Positions 34,201 through 49,200 of a DNA stretch of 64,000 bases are shown here, piece by piece. The stretch's first letter is position 1. Each line of letters opens with the position of its first letter. Where the stretch lies: contig BCKE01000012.1 in assembly GCA_001600495.1 (NCBI GenBank), positions 18,525-82,524 of the forward strand. Reading direction: 5' to 3'. The notes below the pieces were generated by a model. The model had not been told where the DNA came from. It made no database searches and was given only the letters and a program-made list of their open reading frames with translations. The position numbers and the translations under genes are program-made. Source of the DNA: Pilasporangium apinafurcum. Lineage: Eukaryota > Oomycota > Peronosporomycetes > Pythiales > Pythiaceae.

Positions 34201-37200
34201 CATATGAATCTGAGCGCAAAGTATTCATTGCTGACGCATCATCAAAGCGAGTTGATGGGGTCTGCTTATGTGCTGCATCGCAAGGCGCGATGGGATCAAA
34301 ATTTGCTGCAGCCCGGGTGTACCAACAGATATATTTTCCATGGTGACGCAAGCGTTGCTGTCGAATACGTCTATGTTAGAACAAGAGTTGATTTTTCACA
34401 TGCAAGCGAGGCATGGGAAGGGCTCGAACATTTATCGGAAAGTGAAATTAGGGCTGCATTCAATGTGTTCTGGACTCAATCACTTCCAAAAGGCTCCAAT
34501 GTTTTCCTTGGCATTGGGATTAATGCCCTGCACATTGATTTGCTGCGTCGAACTTCGCCTTTCTTGTCGCTGAAATCGTTGCTGCGCGAAGATCCAGATA
34601 TGAGTTCGATTTCGATAGGTTATTACACGTCAACAAATCCAGATATTCAAGCAGTTCGAGTCACATTTCGTATCCATGCGGACATGTATCCTCAACAACT
34701 ATACAATGTCGTTTTAAACGATGATGGTAGGGAACTTAGTTACAACCTTGAAAGAAGCATCCCAATTATGAATGCTCTAAACCGGTTCTTACAAGCTGAT
34801 GATTCAGCTCATCAGCATTTGCTTGAGATGGGAGGACTACTATTTTTGTTTGACTGTCTTCAAGAGAATCGCGAGTCCAAGTGGAAGCAATTGAAGTGTG
34901 AGAAAGACTTCTATGATCTATTTCAAGCCCATAGTAGCTCGTTGGGATATCCTCGTGATGAAATATTGCATCATGTGCAGAAACTTATTTTGTTAATCTT
35001 GTCATCTCCCAAATTTGTCATAAAAGAGAACATGAAGATCCTCACAACATTAGTGGTGAAGCTAAAGGCCGAGACTGAGGCAGAAAGTAAGGTCGTCCAA
35101 ACTGTAATTCACGTTCTTACGACACTGTGCAGCAATCAATCAAGATTTGCTACTAATACCTATGATAGGTTTTCCGTCTTTGGATTGACTGATTATCAGG
35201 TATGAATGCTCGTTCCTTGCCTATATTACTTGCCATTTCTTAGTCGTTCAAAAAAATGTTCATATTTAATACACAGAAAGCGTTCGTTGTCGAGAATGGC
35301 CTTCAGCTGATGTCCACTGCCGCTGATCAGATCGCAGATCTTCCAGAGAGAAAAAAGTTGCTAGAAGAAGGTATACTGAACTTGATGATGACAAGAGAGT
35401 TTTGCATGAAAGGCGGCCTGTTGGTACATTGGCAACACTGGATGATTTATTTTGTGGAAAAAGAGGCGTGGACAGCGAGTGCAGAGAGAGCATCCTTCCT
35501 CGAGTACCTTCTTGAGCAAATACATAGCAGCTTTTTTAAGGCAGGAGATTTCGAGGAGCGAGCAACTGTATATTGCACTTGTGGATGCAAGAGCAAACTG
35601 CCCGAAACGTTGCTGATGTCGACGTTGATTGAATTACTACATATGTTTGTTCGGTTAATACTCACTGATAAAGGCGTTATGTGGGCTCAAGACGAAATGA
35701 AAGGACTAAATGATATACTATTACTGCTATCATGGACACTGACGTCGACACGTTCAGTGGCTGTTGACTTCCAACTGAATGTGCTGGATGCGTTGTATCA
35801 CTTTTTGGAAAAGATAAAAAGCGCTGATCGCTGTTTGCATTTCTTCGTGGTATCGACACCAAAGTTGCTTAGATTTCTGCAGGAGTTCAACGTTTTTTCA
35901 GTTCGTTTTTCGCTTTTGCGAGTATTAAGTCTGGCATTGGAGCTGTCTATGGACAAAATGGTGTGGAAAATCTCTCTGAAGAAATTTTTGAAAGCAATAT
36001 ATCTTATCCTTGGAGCTCTGCATGAAGATACCTCGCGCTCAACCATGAATATCTTCATGGTTAGTGTTTTATTTCGCCATAACAAGGAATGGAAGGACAA
36101 TCACGGTGATGCCAGCAATAAATTATTGCCGATATTACATGAAGAGCACATGGAAAAGGGCAAAATGCAGGGGGTCCATCCAAGGTCGCTTATCCAATCA
36201 CTTTTCCAATTGATAACACTGCCTGCTGACTCTCCAATTCAACCGTTCTGCCAAGTTCCTACGCTCATCGCACTCGGATGGATGATGGAAAGTACCCTTC
36301 TTGCTGAAGATTTTGCTGATATGAGATTGAATGTGGTTCTCCAAGAGTTGATTGAAGACGATCTAACAAGAATAAGTATTCTGGCGGCACGTGTTTTGAT
36401 AACTTTCTATTTCCAGGCACTCAAAACGCAACGCATGTTTGACGAAAAGTGGCTCAGGCGACTCTGTAACTCGTTAACAGTAGCTTTAGGAATCGGAGCT
36501 CGTATGTCAATAGTTCATGAGCACTCAGATATCCCAGATAACCCTGAAGCTCTTGTCTTTTCTGCGGATCAGCAAGATTCACATATACTATTTGGTAGAT
36601 ATTCTCACTACGTCCAAGAACAGCTGTCAGAGAACTTGTCAACCGGGGCGACGGGTAATGGGGTCGAATGTCTGGAATATGCGTGGGCTGAGCATTACTG
36701 GACTGATAGTAGACGAGCGACAGTGGAAAAAGTCACAGTATTCTTAAAACTGCTAGCAGTTTTTTCGTCTTTGACCACTAATGTGAGCCAAGTAAAAGAT
36801 TCTGCTGAGATGAAGCAAGCACTTATTTTGCTACAGGTATATTTCATAGTGTCATTTATGTCCTGAACTCGCTGCTCTCGTCAGCCAGCTCAACTAATAT
36901 GTCTTGTTTTTGCATAGCGGTTTGTCAGAGATCGAGTCTACGTTGCTGAGAATCATGTTCTGTTGTATTTATACAGTCTGCGAAACCTCATATTTGTGCT
37001 TCGAGCAGACTTGGTTCGTTTAGAAGTGTTCAAGCTTAATGACTTGGAGTTTCTGCGCAAGCTTTTTCAATATTCCCGATGGAGTTTGTCTCAGTTGTTA
37101 CAAGTACGTAAGCTACTGTCAATATTCTTGAAATTACCAAACGTGGTCACATTCGCTAATCATATATATCTTGTAGGAATTAGCATCAGGTGTGCTATGG

Positions 37201-40200
37201 GCGCTAGCTGATGCGTATGTGGATACAACAATCTGGGCTCCACAATTTGTGATGAAGTTTGTTGTCGCAGACGAATCGACTTCGAACTCTGTCAGTGCTA
37301 CATCACCTATTATTGAGACAACAGGGGTGACGATACTGTCAGAGAATATACTATCAAAACTTACCGTTGGGAGAACGATAGAGGGAGATGCGGGCACCCT
37401 GGCTGCACTGTTACTGAACCCTTCCTGTGGCATATTTTTCATCGAGAATTATGGATATTCCTTCATCGTAAAAGCTATCGACTCGTTTCTTCGTTCTGAA
37501 ACGAGACGCGGTTCTGTGGATAGATCGCTGCCGAAAAGAAGAAAAAGTAAATCAAACGATACGCTTTTGGGGAAGTTTGGGTCAGAATTATGTTACGGAG
37601 TGCCAGTGACAAAAAAAGACAAGGATATGATTCAACTGTGCTGTCTCGCGCATTCTTGTCTGGAGGCGATGTACTCGGCAACCCGAGCAGCAATTGGAGA
37701 TGAGATCATCTATTCGAAAAAAATTGTACTAGTACTTTTGGACTATCCTAATGATATGGTTTTGCATCAAGTGATGTGGTGTATAATCATCCATCTGAAA
37801 GCTCAGAAGCTGCGCAGCACTGATCTATTAGATCTTTCGTCCTACGCAAAGATAATGAAGCTTTTATTTCGATCAACATATCCACCTCTCCAAGCTGCGA
37901 CATTTAAGTGCCTTCGACTGGCGTTAGGAGACCCTAGCAACCTCCAAGGTGAATATAAATTGCACAACAAATTATTCGGCATTCGCGAGAAAGTTGTTTC
38001 CTGTCTGCGCAACTCGGATTTTGAAGTAATAAAGCAGGTAGGAATGATCTGGATATAGACTATCCCAATGTGGGTGCTTGACGTGGTCGATCGTATTAGG
38101 TGATGATTTTGCTTGTAGATCTCGCTTTTGTCTTCCATGACGAAAATTTGCTTGCAGAATTTGCAGCAGTGTTCAGAGAACCAGACAACGATCAATTGCT
38201 TAGCGAGCTTTTCTACACGCTATGCAACGACTTTGGGAGTAACCCGGAGAGTGGATATGTACTCCAACTACTCATTCGTTTAGTAATTCGTCTCAATCTT
38301 GTTGCACAAACCAACAACGACCATCTGATCGAAGCCATTTGTCTGACGTTGCGGGCTCACAAAGATACTACGATGCTGCGTCCATTGGTAAGTAGTATAC
38401 CTGTATTGGTTTCGCTAATGTACTAAAGGTTGTGATACTTTTGGTTCGAATTTAGCTCTGCAGCTGCCTATGTCAGATTGCATCCCAACGAGGCAATGCA
38501 ATGTTCTTTGCCAAAAAAAGTCGACTAGAAACGATCACAAACCTTTTACTACAGCGATTAACTGTGGGTGAGCTGAAAAGTATCGGTAGTTTATTGCGAT
38601 CACTCGTTTTGGACCACGAAGGAATCCGTTATTTTCTTAGCCATGCTGCTTCAGGTTGTATTGGAAAAATTACTCGAGTACTTGGGGCTTTTTTTGAGAC
38701 CTCCAAGGACGGAACTATTGTGCAGGAATCGCCTGCGTTTGATGATCTCTCTCAGGAGTACATACACGCCGAAGACATCGATGGCTTGGAATTAAAGAAA
38801 GAAAAACCCGAAACTTCGCTGACACCTCTCCGTTATGTGCTCAAAATTACGAATAGAAAGCAGGTGTTTATCTCACATTTCACTGATGATATCTACGAAG
38901 AGGTAGGCACAATGACTCAGTCAATATTTGATGTGTACTAACCCACTCTTTCTGGGTTCCTGGATTGCTAGTTCCTAGGATTACTACTGGATTTGCTTGA
39001 ATCTGAAAAGTTTTCTGATGAGCGATACGGCTGTGCTTGTGATGAGAAAATAGGCTGCCACCAGTGTGATCCATGCGATCTAATTGCAAAGGTTCGCTTG
39101 TTTAGATGCAAAAGATCCCATGTTCAATTAAATTCAACAGAACTAATTCATGTAATTAATCGCTAGGCTGAGTGTGGGCGTGTGATACTACGTTTCAAGG
39201 CAGCTTTTCGAGTCCCAATTCGCTCAACCTATGATCTGAATTATTTCCTAAGTACGACTGGTTCTGAAGCTACTAAGTTAGGAGCTCTCAGTCTTCAACT
39301 ACTGTATATTCTGGCTCCAAATCACCAAAGTCGTGTCGAAATACTTCGAGAATACACTTCTGATTGGAATTGGATAGAGTGGCTGATGAAGCACGTAAGC
39401 AATTCCAACGCCACGGATATAAGTACGGCAGATTCTACACATTATGGCATGCAAGCTATTATGTGCTTGGGTCATTTCTGTGCAGAAAAAGGTAAGTCAG
39501 CATGTCGTGATCTGTGAATCCCATTGAACTCATTTTTGGGATCACTGTACAACTTATACCAGTGATTGGTGAATATCTTGTGCGGCAACAAGAGTTCGTT
39601 CTCCAGTTTTTCGATTGTGTGGCAATCAATGAGTAAGTGAACAATTTTACTTCGTGGCTCTGATTTGTGTTCTTAATTAATCAAACTTTATTTTTTAAAG
39701 TTCCATTCACCAAATCCCGCAAGCTCTAGATCTTCAACGAGCGTCACTATTTACGATCGCACGGTTAGCAGAGTATCAATACGCTGTGTCGCAATCGTTA
39801 TTTCAAGAAAAAATCGCGGCGCTGATGAGACAACAGAATCTACTTGAAAATGACCCAATTTCTTTGGCAAACTTTTACATAGTGCTTCGAAACATATCTA
39901 TATTGGTCCCAGATCTACAAGGACGAATACCAGGTGAATCCACTTTGATGACAATCGTGGGTCTCCTTTGTAATGAACATGCCTGTGATGAAAATCATGT
40001 GACCAATCCGGAACTGTGCTTGGTCGCAGCGGATATTTTGGCTCATGTATTATTCTTCAAAAGTACCAAGTATGATGAAATCAAGCGTCCTTCCCATCAG
40101 AGGCAACGTCGAGCGGGGATTATCATCGCATCTACTCCAGTGCTTGGTCAACCTTTAGTTCCACCAAACAACTACATGGAAACGTTTCGCCATTTTTTTG

Positions 40201-43200
40201 TTCAATCACGTGCTCACTCGGATTATAGTGCAGAAGACCATTTCTCCGAAATGCATATACTACTGGAAGAGCTAATATTTGTGTGTTCGTTGCTTCAAGA
40301 GCAAACAATTGAGGCTTTACTTCAATATCTGTTGCGTCTCCATCTAACACAAAGATATTCTGGTAATGCGGCAATACATGAACCACGACCTGATGATGAT
40401 CTGCCCGAGGTTATTGAGAACTATGCAAAACCTCTTCTGCAGCACCAGCGTCGGCGTTGCTTGCAGTACGTGCTCCATGCATCTGATCGAAACTTGCCTG
40501 AAGGTAGCGACTCCAGCTTTCTCGGGTCTGCTCATTTGTGGATGTTCCTTCTTAAGCTACGGACAATGTGTTGGAGAGATCGCGCGGAATTTATACCGAA
40601 ATGGGTTGAAGATCTCCTTCTTGATTGCATCCCGCGTCTCATTGCATCATGGAGCAGTTGTAAGGAAAAAGCCTCATCTGAATCAACGTGCGAAAGACGC
40701 CACTTTATTTTGCGATTTGTAATCTCGGTATTGCCATCCGCCCCAGAATTGTTACAAACGCTTCAAGTAGAGCACTTAATCGGCGTGATCGAAAACTTCA
40801 ACTTGAGTCGTGCCGTGTATGCTGCCGGCTATGAAGTTTTGCTCACTCTGTGCCAACAACGCCCTGAATGTGTGACTGAGCTAGTTGCGTTTTTTGCAGT
40901 GTTTAAAGAAGGTACTGCTTCGAGAACTCGGGAACCGAGTCCACATTTCCAGTTGTTTTGGTCCGCAGCGAAGCTCGAACATTTGCAGATTCTCTTATTA
41001 ATCCCTAAGATCCGTGGGCAAGATTCCCAGATTACCCTTAAGATGATGGATCCTCACGCTCCAACAAATTCGTCTATCGCATTTCTGATGGCACTGTTAG
41101 AACTTGCCGCTGCAGAATCGGAGTGGATATTTCTTTGGTTTTTGGAATGTTTTGGCTATGAAGTTGTTCTGGATTTAATTCTACTCGAGCCAATATCTGG
41201 AGCAAATATGAGCTCTTGTTCCCGTCAGCTGTATTCATCGAGTCTCCTCCGACTTGCATTAAGACTTCTACATATTGATCGTGAGCGATGCCAGCCATTA
41301 TTTGTGACAAATCCTCGACTTCTTCAATGCGTGATCAATCAAGTTTATGCTGTGAAGGTGCCTATCCAGATCGCTGCGCTGCAACTCGTTCAGGAGCTCG
41401 TCAAGGGAAGTATGATTATTCGTCAAATGCTCTTTCGATTGGACTACTTTTCTTCTTCATTAGCGACTGTTGATCTCGCAAATATTGTTTATGTTCAAGA
41501 ACGGCTCACAAGGTTGAACATTTTACCAGCATTTCGCCAGAAAGACTTTTCAAAGATAGCCCATTTAAGCCAAATTCCATTCTTTCTCGATTTGGCAACT
41601 TCAGAATTGGTAAAATTATCGATGAGCTTCATAGATAGCCGACTCATTGAGGACGACGCCTTTATGATAATCGTTGGAGATGGTCGCTTCAGTATAATTC
41701 CAGAGTGGATGTACTCCGTTGAGCAGCAAGGCAAGACAAATCCAAACATAGGTAGCGCCACCATGAAGCATATAGGAGAAGAGTTTACATACGCCGCAGT
41801 GAGGAAGAAGAGCGACTCTGCGTTGATATACAAAGTTCAGAAGGATGCGTATTGGTGCTGCACGACATCATCCACGCGCAAGAAAATTTCATGGCGAATT
41901 GTCAGTTTTCTCAAACGTAGTGCTTTAACGAATGGGGATACTAGTAATCATCCGTCTGGAAATATTCTTTCCAAAGCAATTCGCACTTTAGTTGAAGATC
42001 GGGCAGAGATTGTTCGGCGTGTAGCCTATACAAAGCGCCTACCAGAGCCACAGGTGTTTGCTCAAGCCAAGCGAGAGCAGTTGCGAGACACGGTATCATT
42101 GCTGCATCAAACACTTCTGTTCAGCGACATCAGCCGCGACACACTCGCGTGTCTCGCAATACACCTTGGTGATCCATCCCCTTTTTCACTTTCCATGGAT
42201 GTCAGTATTCAAGCTGCGCCACTTGTTCTTGTGTATGATGAAGATGTGCAGATTGAATTACGCGAACCGAATCAAAAGTTGGTACGCTGTCGGCTTCAAA
42301 GGGGCAGTTTATTTGGGTTTCCTGACTGGATAATAGGCAATGGTGGGTGCGTATTTGAATCAATCACGAAAGCGAGCAAGCAGCGCATTCTGGTTTCGGT
42401 AATTACGATGGACGCGCTCCAAGAGCATCTACTTGACACAGAGTTACAACCGATGCTTCAGAAAATCAAGGCAGTCATAAAGGAACAAAATATCGACGGG
42501 CTTCTGCGATTCATGAGTTCAGGCTCTCAATCTGAAGAAGACAACACAACAAGCGTTGGTGGTATGTATCGATATCTGCAGAGAGCTGCGATATCGCTAC
42601 TTTCAGAGCTTGTGACAGCGCACAACTTCATCCAAAAGTTACAGGCAAACACATGGGCTATCGAAACAATCGTTGAAGTGGCGCTGTCAGTGCTAGAACC
42701 ATTTTTAGTGGAGAAGGCGCTACTAATTCTCATTCATATTGCTGACACAGACCTTTATTGTAAGCGATTGTGCGGAGTGGAATTACCATTATTTGAAGTC
42801 ACGAACCAGAATATACCATCATGGGCAAATCACCTTCAGCTTTTCATAGGTATCATTCGACGATTTGATATCCTCCTCTGGGAAAACAACTTCCAAATCT
42901 TGCAAAACTTTTTCGAGCTTCAGCATCGAGTAATAAAACATTTCTCAATCATTTTGGAGCACATGGAGCACGTTTGGTCATCTGAGTATATGCAGACTCT
43001 TTGCACGGTCCTAACAACTAGTGTCGATCCTCAGATACCTGAACTGGTTGCCGAACATATTCTACTGGCTGCCAATGGCCGACCAGACTTCGTGCTTACG
43101 TATAGCTGTGAGCATGCGCTGCATTTCGATGTGGCAAATGCCCTTATCCATTTCAGTGGGAGAGATTGGGAGAATTTGTTGCATTTATTTTGCTTTTTAT

Positions 43201-46200
43201 CGGGGGATGAAGACATTCGAAATGATCTCTGGACAGATAAACGAATGACTGTAGATGCTTTTGATGAAATATTTGAAGTGATTGCATCCGAGCTTCGCCA
43301 GATAACCCAGCCCTCAACCTCTGATATCAGCGGTGAGACCCACAGACAACACAAGATTAGTGTGATTTGCGATTTCGTGCAATTGTTCTGTGCCAGCGAT
43401 ATTGACGAAGACTTAGATAAAGGACATCGCTCCAAGATGGAAACCAAATTTTCCATTTTAACTCTTCTAATTGGATGTATCAGCAAATATCCACAAGAAA
43501 GACAGGTAGTATCATTCATACACATGCAAGTATCGCTCATTTATTGTGTTGATTAATACGCCTCCTTTCTCATTCGTGTATGCATAGTCTATACTTCGAT
43601 GCATTGGAGTAATTTGCCTAGAAGATACTTATAACTGTGCCATCGCTCAGCAGGCGACGCTCACACGTGAAAGTATTGAAGTGACCTTTGCTGACTTGAT
43701 CTTGGAAGCCATGGTGAATCTACCGACATCGTTGGAATATGCTAACCAGGCAAAGGAGATTGAAGCGGTCTTCTTGTGCATCCAGGCACTTTGCAGTTCT
43801 GATGATGGAGCAACGACATTTATCCACGCAGGTGTTGTTGACATTATCAAGAGGTTCTTCCATCCGCTTTCTGCTATCGCTTCTCAGCATCATGTGCAAG
43901 CTTGGAGAGCGATATTGTTAATGGTGACCAATCTCGTTACAAAAGAAAACTGCACCATCACGCTTCATGCAGCTTTTGCCACACGTTTAATGGCATTCTT
44001 CGCCCACCTCTCGCAATTGTACGCTAACGAGTGGGCAAATTGGCAACTAGGGCGTCTGTTTCGAGATTACTTTCGTCTTCTTGCTGATTTTGTGTCAAAG
44101 GCAGTGTTTCATGACATACTAGACATGAAGGAATGCGTGCTGGGTACAGATCTTATTCATCATTCACACCGATGGGCAATGTACCGCATAAGAGCAGGAA
44201 AAGAAATTGAAGTGCTCAACACCGCAACAGTTGGCAGATTAATGCGATTGGGGAGCAATATTACAAATGCTGCATTTGCCGTATTGGCAAATTTGTGTCA
44301 AGCATCTTCTATCGCACTGCAGTTATGTGTCCAACCGAAAATTCTGGATCTCATCGGTCACGTAGTCATCGAGCTGATGGATACGGAAACTGACACCACT
44401 GTGCGTCTGCGATTTCTCTGTCTCATTGCGGAACAATGGGAAGCGAATCACCGCATTGAAGCACTGTCTACTACCTCATTACTGAAGGTGCTCAAGATGA
44501 ATGCGCTCATTCGAATTTGCCAGAAGTTGGCACCGTCAGAGGAAGCGTTTACTTATGCATCACGGCTAATGTGGCTACTTCAGCTTATAAAGACAGCGGC
44601 AGAGAACGAACAACCCCTGCAGTTTGATATCAAAAGTAACGGCGAAGAAATTTCTTCGTTATTATGCTTGGTTACTGATAACATTAGTTCTACTGGTAGC
44701 GAGCGACCTACTAGGTGCTGTCTGATTGGTATTCTCGCTGAAATTGCGCAATGTACAAACAATAGCGCCGAGTTGAACCCTGATTGGGAAAGGCACTTAG
44801 TGGTATGTGTCCGGTGTTTGCTCGAAACAGGATTATCCCTGCAATTTCCGGATGACATGACACGAATTACGTCGACCCAGGAACATGAAAGGATTTATTC
44901 TTCCCTGCGATGGATGAATGATCGTGCTTACACTTTAACAATCATGAAGTTTGGTGTGATCCATCAGTCAGTCCGTCTCTTTCGACATCTATGGTCTTGT
45001 ATATCAATTCGCAATTTACTGTCCAAAGTCGATGCCAATGGTTTTCATTGCCAGATTCAGCGAACAATTTTCTTCGCCGCAGTGAAATGCTTGTCTGTGC
45101 TGAAGCGAGATTCCGATTTTTGCCAGAGAGTTCGTTTAAATGCTCTTGTGTTCATCACAAGTCTCGTTTCAACCTTAAATCCCTGTCAGATCAGTGTTTC
45201 TCTGGAAATCCAGGTCATTGCATCATACCGTAGACAGGCAAGACAGTATGGATTTCTTCTGCACGCTCTCAACATTCTTGTTTCCACATCGTTTAGGTCG
45301 CAACGCGAGGTATGTTCTTTGCTAGAAGTATTTAATTGTTGTGAACTTACTCACTTTGGTTGTATGGATTTTTAGGTATTAACTGCTATACTTGCTTATG
45401 TGACAGAGAATGTTTTAGCTGGCGCTGAAATTGAAAAGCTGCGAGACAAGTGTGCAGTTGACCTAATGGTCATACTACTAGATCTAGTTTCTGGAGAATC
45501 CTCAAACGAGGACGATATACATGAATTCCAGTTGGATTGCCTGCAATTGTTCAACGCGATCGTTGAATATTCATATGTCAATGCAATGTATGCAGCCGAT
45601 ATCTGTATATCCAAGCTACTGAAGATACATGCAAAAAGAACACAGCCGATATTTGGCATGACGCTTCTTCAATCATTCTACTTGATCACCCGAATGGTCA
45701 AGTCAACTATTGCAATAGAACAAGATGATATCTGGGATTTATTGCGTGATGTCATGCTCGATACATCGGCAAATGCAGCCTGGAGCACTGTGAATTGTTG
45801 TTTGCATTTAATTATGCAAAGCATTAAAAAGAGTAGCCACTTTATCACCTATCTTGTGAACAATTGGGATTCGTGTGGGCGTGCTATCGTTCAATGTGCA
45901 ATCAAAATAGCCAATCGAAATGAATTTCATGTTCATCAGCGTGCTGATTACTGTTCAATCACGGAGAACGCTATTCAAGCTCTTAATGCGCTTTGTTGTG
46001 TGGATATAATACGAATGAAGATCGTGTCTGATGATAGCATGGTGTTGTGTCTATTAAAGACACTCGTACTGACAAATCCGCTCTCTAGCTCAGCAATCGA
46101 GCTTCTTGATCAACTGATCCGATCAATGCCCCACTACATCCATTGCGCGCTACGACTGCGTTTACGAAAGAGCTATGAGGAACTTCCCAATCTTGATACC

Positions 46201-49200
46201 CTGTCTCGAAGCAACTTTCTTGCCCTGTTTCCGTCAGTTGTTTATGATACGGAAAACGGTGATTGCCTTATGTTTGAAGAGTTTGATTTGCAGACCCTCA
46301 GCCAGTCCGAAATATGGAAAGGCGTTTTGGAATGCATTCTCAATGAACTTTGCATTGAAACGGAGATAGATGAGCAAGCAACCCTAAGAAATGATGGAAG
46401 ATGCACATGCCCATCAAGATCAAAGTATGTGGCCATTTCAGCACTAAATGCTTTCCTTCGGTCAGGAGGACTTCGGCACATTCACACCGACGCACTGACA
46501 TCCCTGCGACAACTTTGGAACAAATTGAACGCATCGCTGGAGCATCTGCACAATGAACTTGAAGCAAACAACGGGTTGATGGTATATTTTTTCACTGCCA
46601 AGAAGCAGTCCAAATACAAAGCGCCAGGAGCTAACTTGCATGATTTATCTTCTTTGTCAGTTTTTTCGCTGACAAGCGGGTTTTCTCCACTGCATATGCA
46701 TCTTTTAATGGTAAATTGCCTCGTGCGCCTCTCTCCCGTCGTATTCATTGCAATGAAACTGGCACAATGGGGCTCCACTTGCTTCTCTGTTTGGGTTGCC
46801 AAGGGATTTTGGACAGCGGAAATCAATTATATCCACACATTTCGAGAACTGAGTGATGTGCTTCTGTGTCTCATCAGTCAGGAAGATAGCGAATTGTGGC
46901 AGCAAATATCGATGTGTGTACCTTTTTGGCGTCTTCTTGTTCGTATCGTCGCATCGCAGCATCAGAACTCGTTGATTCAGACAGCAGAACAGATTATGGC
47001 AGCACTACTGAAAACGCCGAGTGAAAAAGTGAGCGGTGTTAAAAGTCATTTTCTACAGTTCATACATGGAATCGAATTTGATCTCATTAACACAATTTGG
47101 TGGCGATTTCAAAGCCTTCCAAAAATATCTGTTGAGAAAGGTGAACGAGCGATTTGGTGCTCACTACTGAAGGAGCTCTGCATTGATGCGAACGTTGCTG
47201 ATTCTCTCGTGAAATATCAGCTCCTTAATGATCTTTTGCTGATACAGTACCATTGTGGCAGTGCCGAAGAAAACTTACGAAGCCCAGCCAACGAGAATTT
47301 GCTGTCTTTGTTTGCTACAGTGTTCCAGTTGCTTCATCGTGGTATACCTTTTGCAGTTACTGATTTCTCAACAAGTGAGATGTTATCTGATCACTGTGCA
47401 CGAACTATCTCAATGATTACTGGGCTGCATCGAGTGAAAAGTCATGCTATAGAGGTATTATACTACTTATCCCTCCATATGGAGACACGACCGGTGATAT
47501 ACAAGGCATACATCCTTACTAGAGAGGATAATATATTCAAAGCCGCTCACGTGACTCGAAAGCAACGGTTGCAAGCCCACAAAGAGATGGTAAAGCTGCA
47601 CAAGGAAGACATATGTATACTGAGAATGGTGCTCTATGTGCTATTCACACTGTGTCATTCGGAGCTTGGAGTTAAACCGCTACTTTATGTCCAGTCTACA
47701 TCAGCTTTCACTATGCGCGACGTCATTATCAATGGACTGAAGAAGGGTATCGGAACGACACAGCAATTGCTACTTCTACCCGTGGGATCATTCCCTTTGC
47801 ATGACCCATCGTCCTTTCTAATGCTACATCCACCTTCATCGCTCCATCAAGAGATTTCAATGTCAAGTTTACACATTTTCCGGTTGTGTTTAGCTGAGAA
47901 GCGGTTTTTTGAGTCTCTTCAATCAGATATTGTCATATTTCAGAGGCTCTTTGCTGCGCTAGCATGTCCTGTTTGGAAGGTCTCCCGTTTGGCAGCCTCC
48001 GCACTCAGCTCGGCTATTAAATCCCTTCCTCATTTGGAGAATGTGGATATGGAGTTGCGCGGCATGCCACTTGGGTTGTCCCAATATATTTGCAGTGCTG
48101 GTTTATCGAGTGAAACTTTGTATCGGCGGTTAGCATTTTTCGATAGGATGGATGAAAATAACAGGTTGATTAAAGTAGTCCCTCCATCGCCCCTACCGTC
48201 CAGTTTCATACTGCTTGTCCGCTGGATTCAGTTCTTCTCAAGAAATGTTGGACTGGATCAGTCGGTCTCAGCTGTGATCGAACACAGTCATGCGACGCAG
48301 CCATACGACGCGACAGCTGTTGACAATCAGGAGTTGCAGTCGCATCACGTTCAACATCTTCGCTGTATTCTTGAAGTGTTGCTGTACATGTTAACCAACT
48401 ACCTCTCTCACGCGTTCATTTTCGGCGATAATGAGTCATCGAAACAAGAAAAGGTGCTGCACTCTGTGCTCTGTACCGATTTACTTCGTTTTTGCAAACG
48501 CCGCTATCTGGACGAAAGCCAACTGCACGATGCAATTCCCCAAGACGAAGTGATTCGTTGTCGGACAATTTTGCTGCTATGTGTGTTATGCTCCTATGAA
48601 ACACATCGCTATGCGCCAGTAATCGTCACGCAACGATCGAATATATCACTTCTTTTGACTATTGCTGAACGGACAACCTCTGAGCGCGAGCAGTTGTGCA
48701 TTGCTCATCTTCTGCAGGACATTACTCATTATGCAGCGGTCAAAGATCTTTTTGTGTGTAATCATTCGTTGGTTGATCGACTCAACGCGTGGCTGGAAAA
48801 CCCGAAGTTCCTGGCGCTTCAAATTCATGCGGCGATTATCGTAAAGAACTTGGTCACTAAAGCAAATAGCCGGAAGAAGCAAAGCATCTTTCACTTCGCT
48901 AGAAATAGTCAGCAACAGCTCGCGCGATTGTTCTTCCTTGGGACCGATTGCGTCCCAAAGAATACAGGATCTTTGCAGAGCTTGGGAACCTCAATATATT
49001 TTGAACAGTGTGGAGTTAATGACTGTATACATCAACATGTGAACGTTGTGGTTCTATTGATTGAGTTCCATGCTAATGTGGTAAGAGATGTAACACAGTT
49101 TCCAGTGGCGATCAAAGTGCATCTCCAGCTGTTAAATTCGAATGAATGTATACGAGAGTTGCAGGTGAAAGCTAACTTTCACTCGACCAGTGATCAGCTA

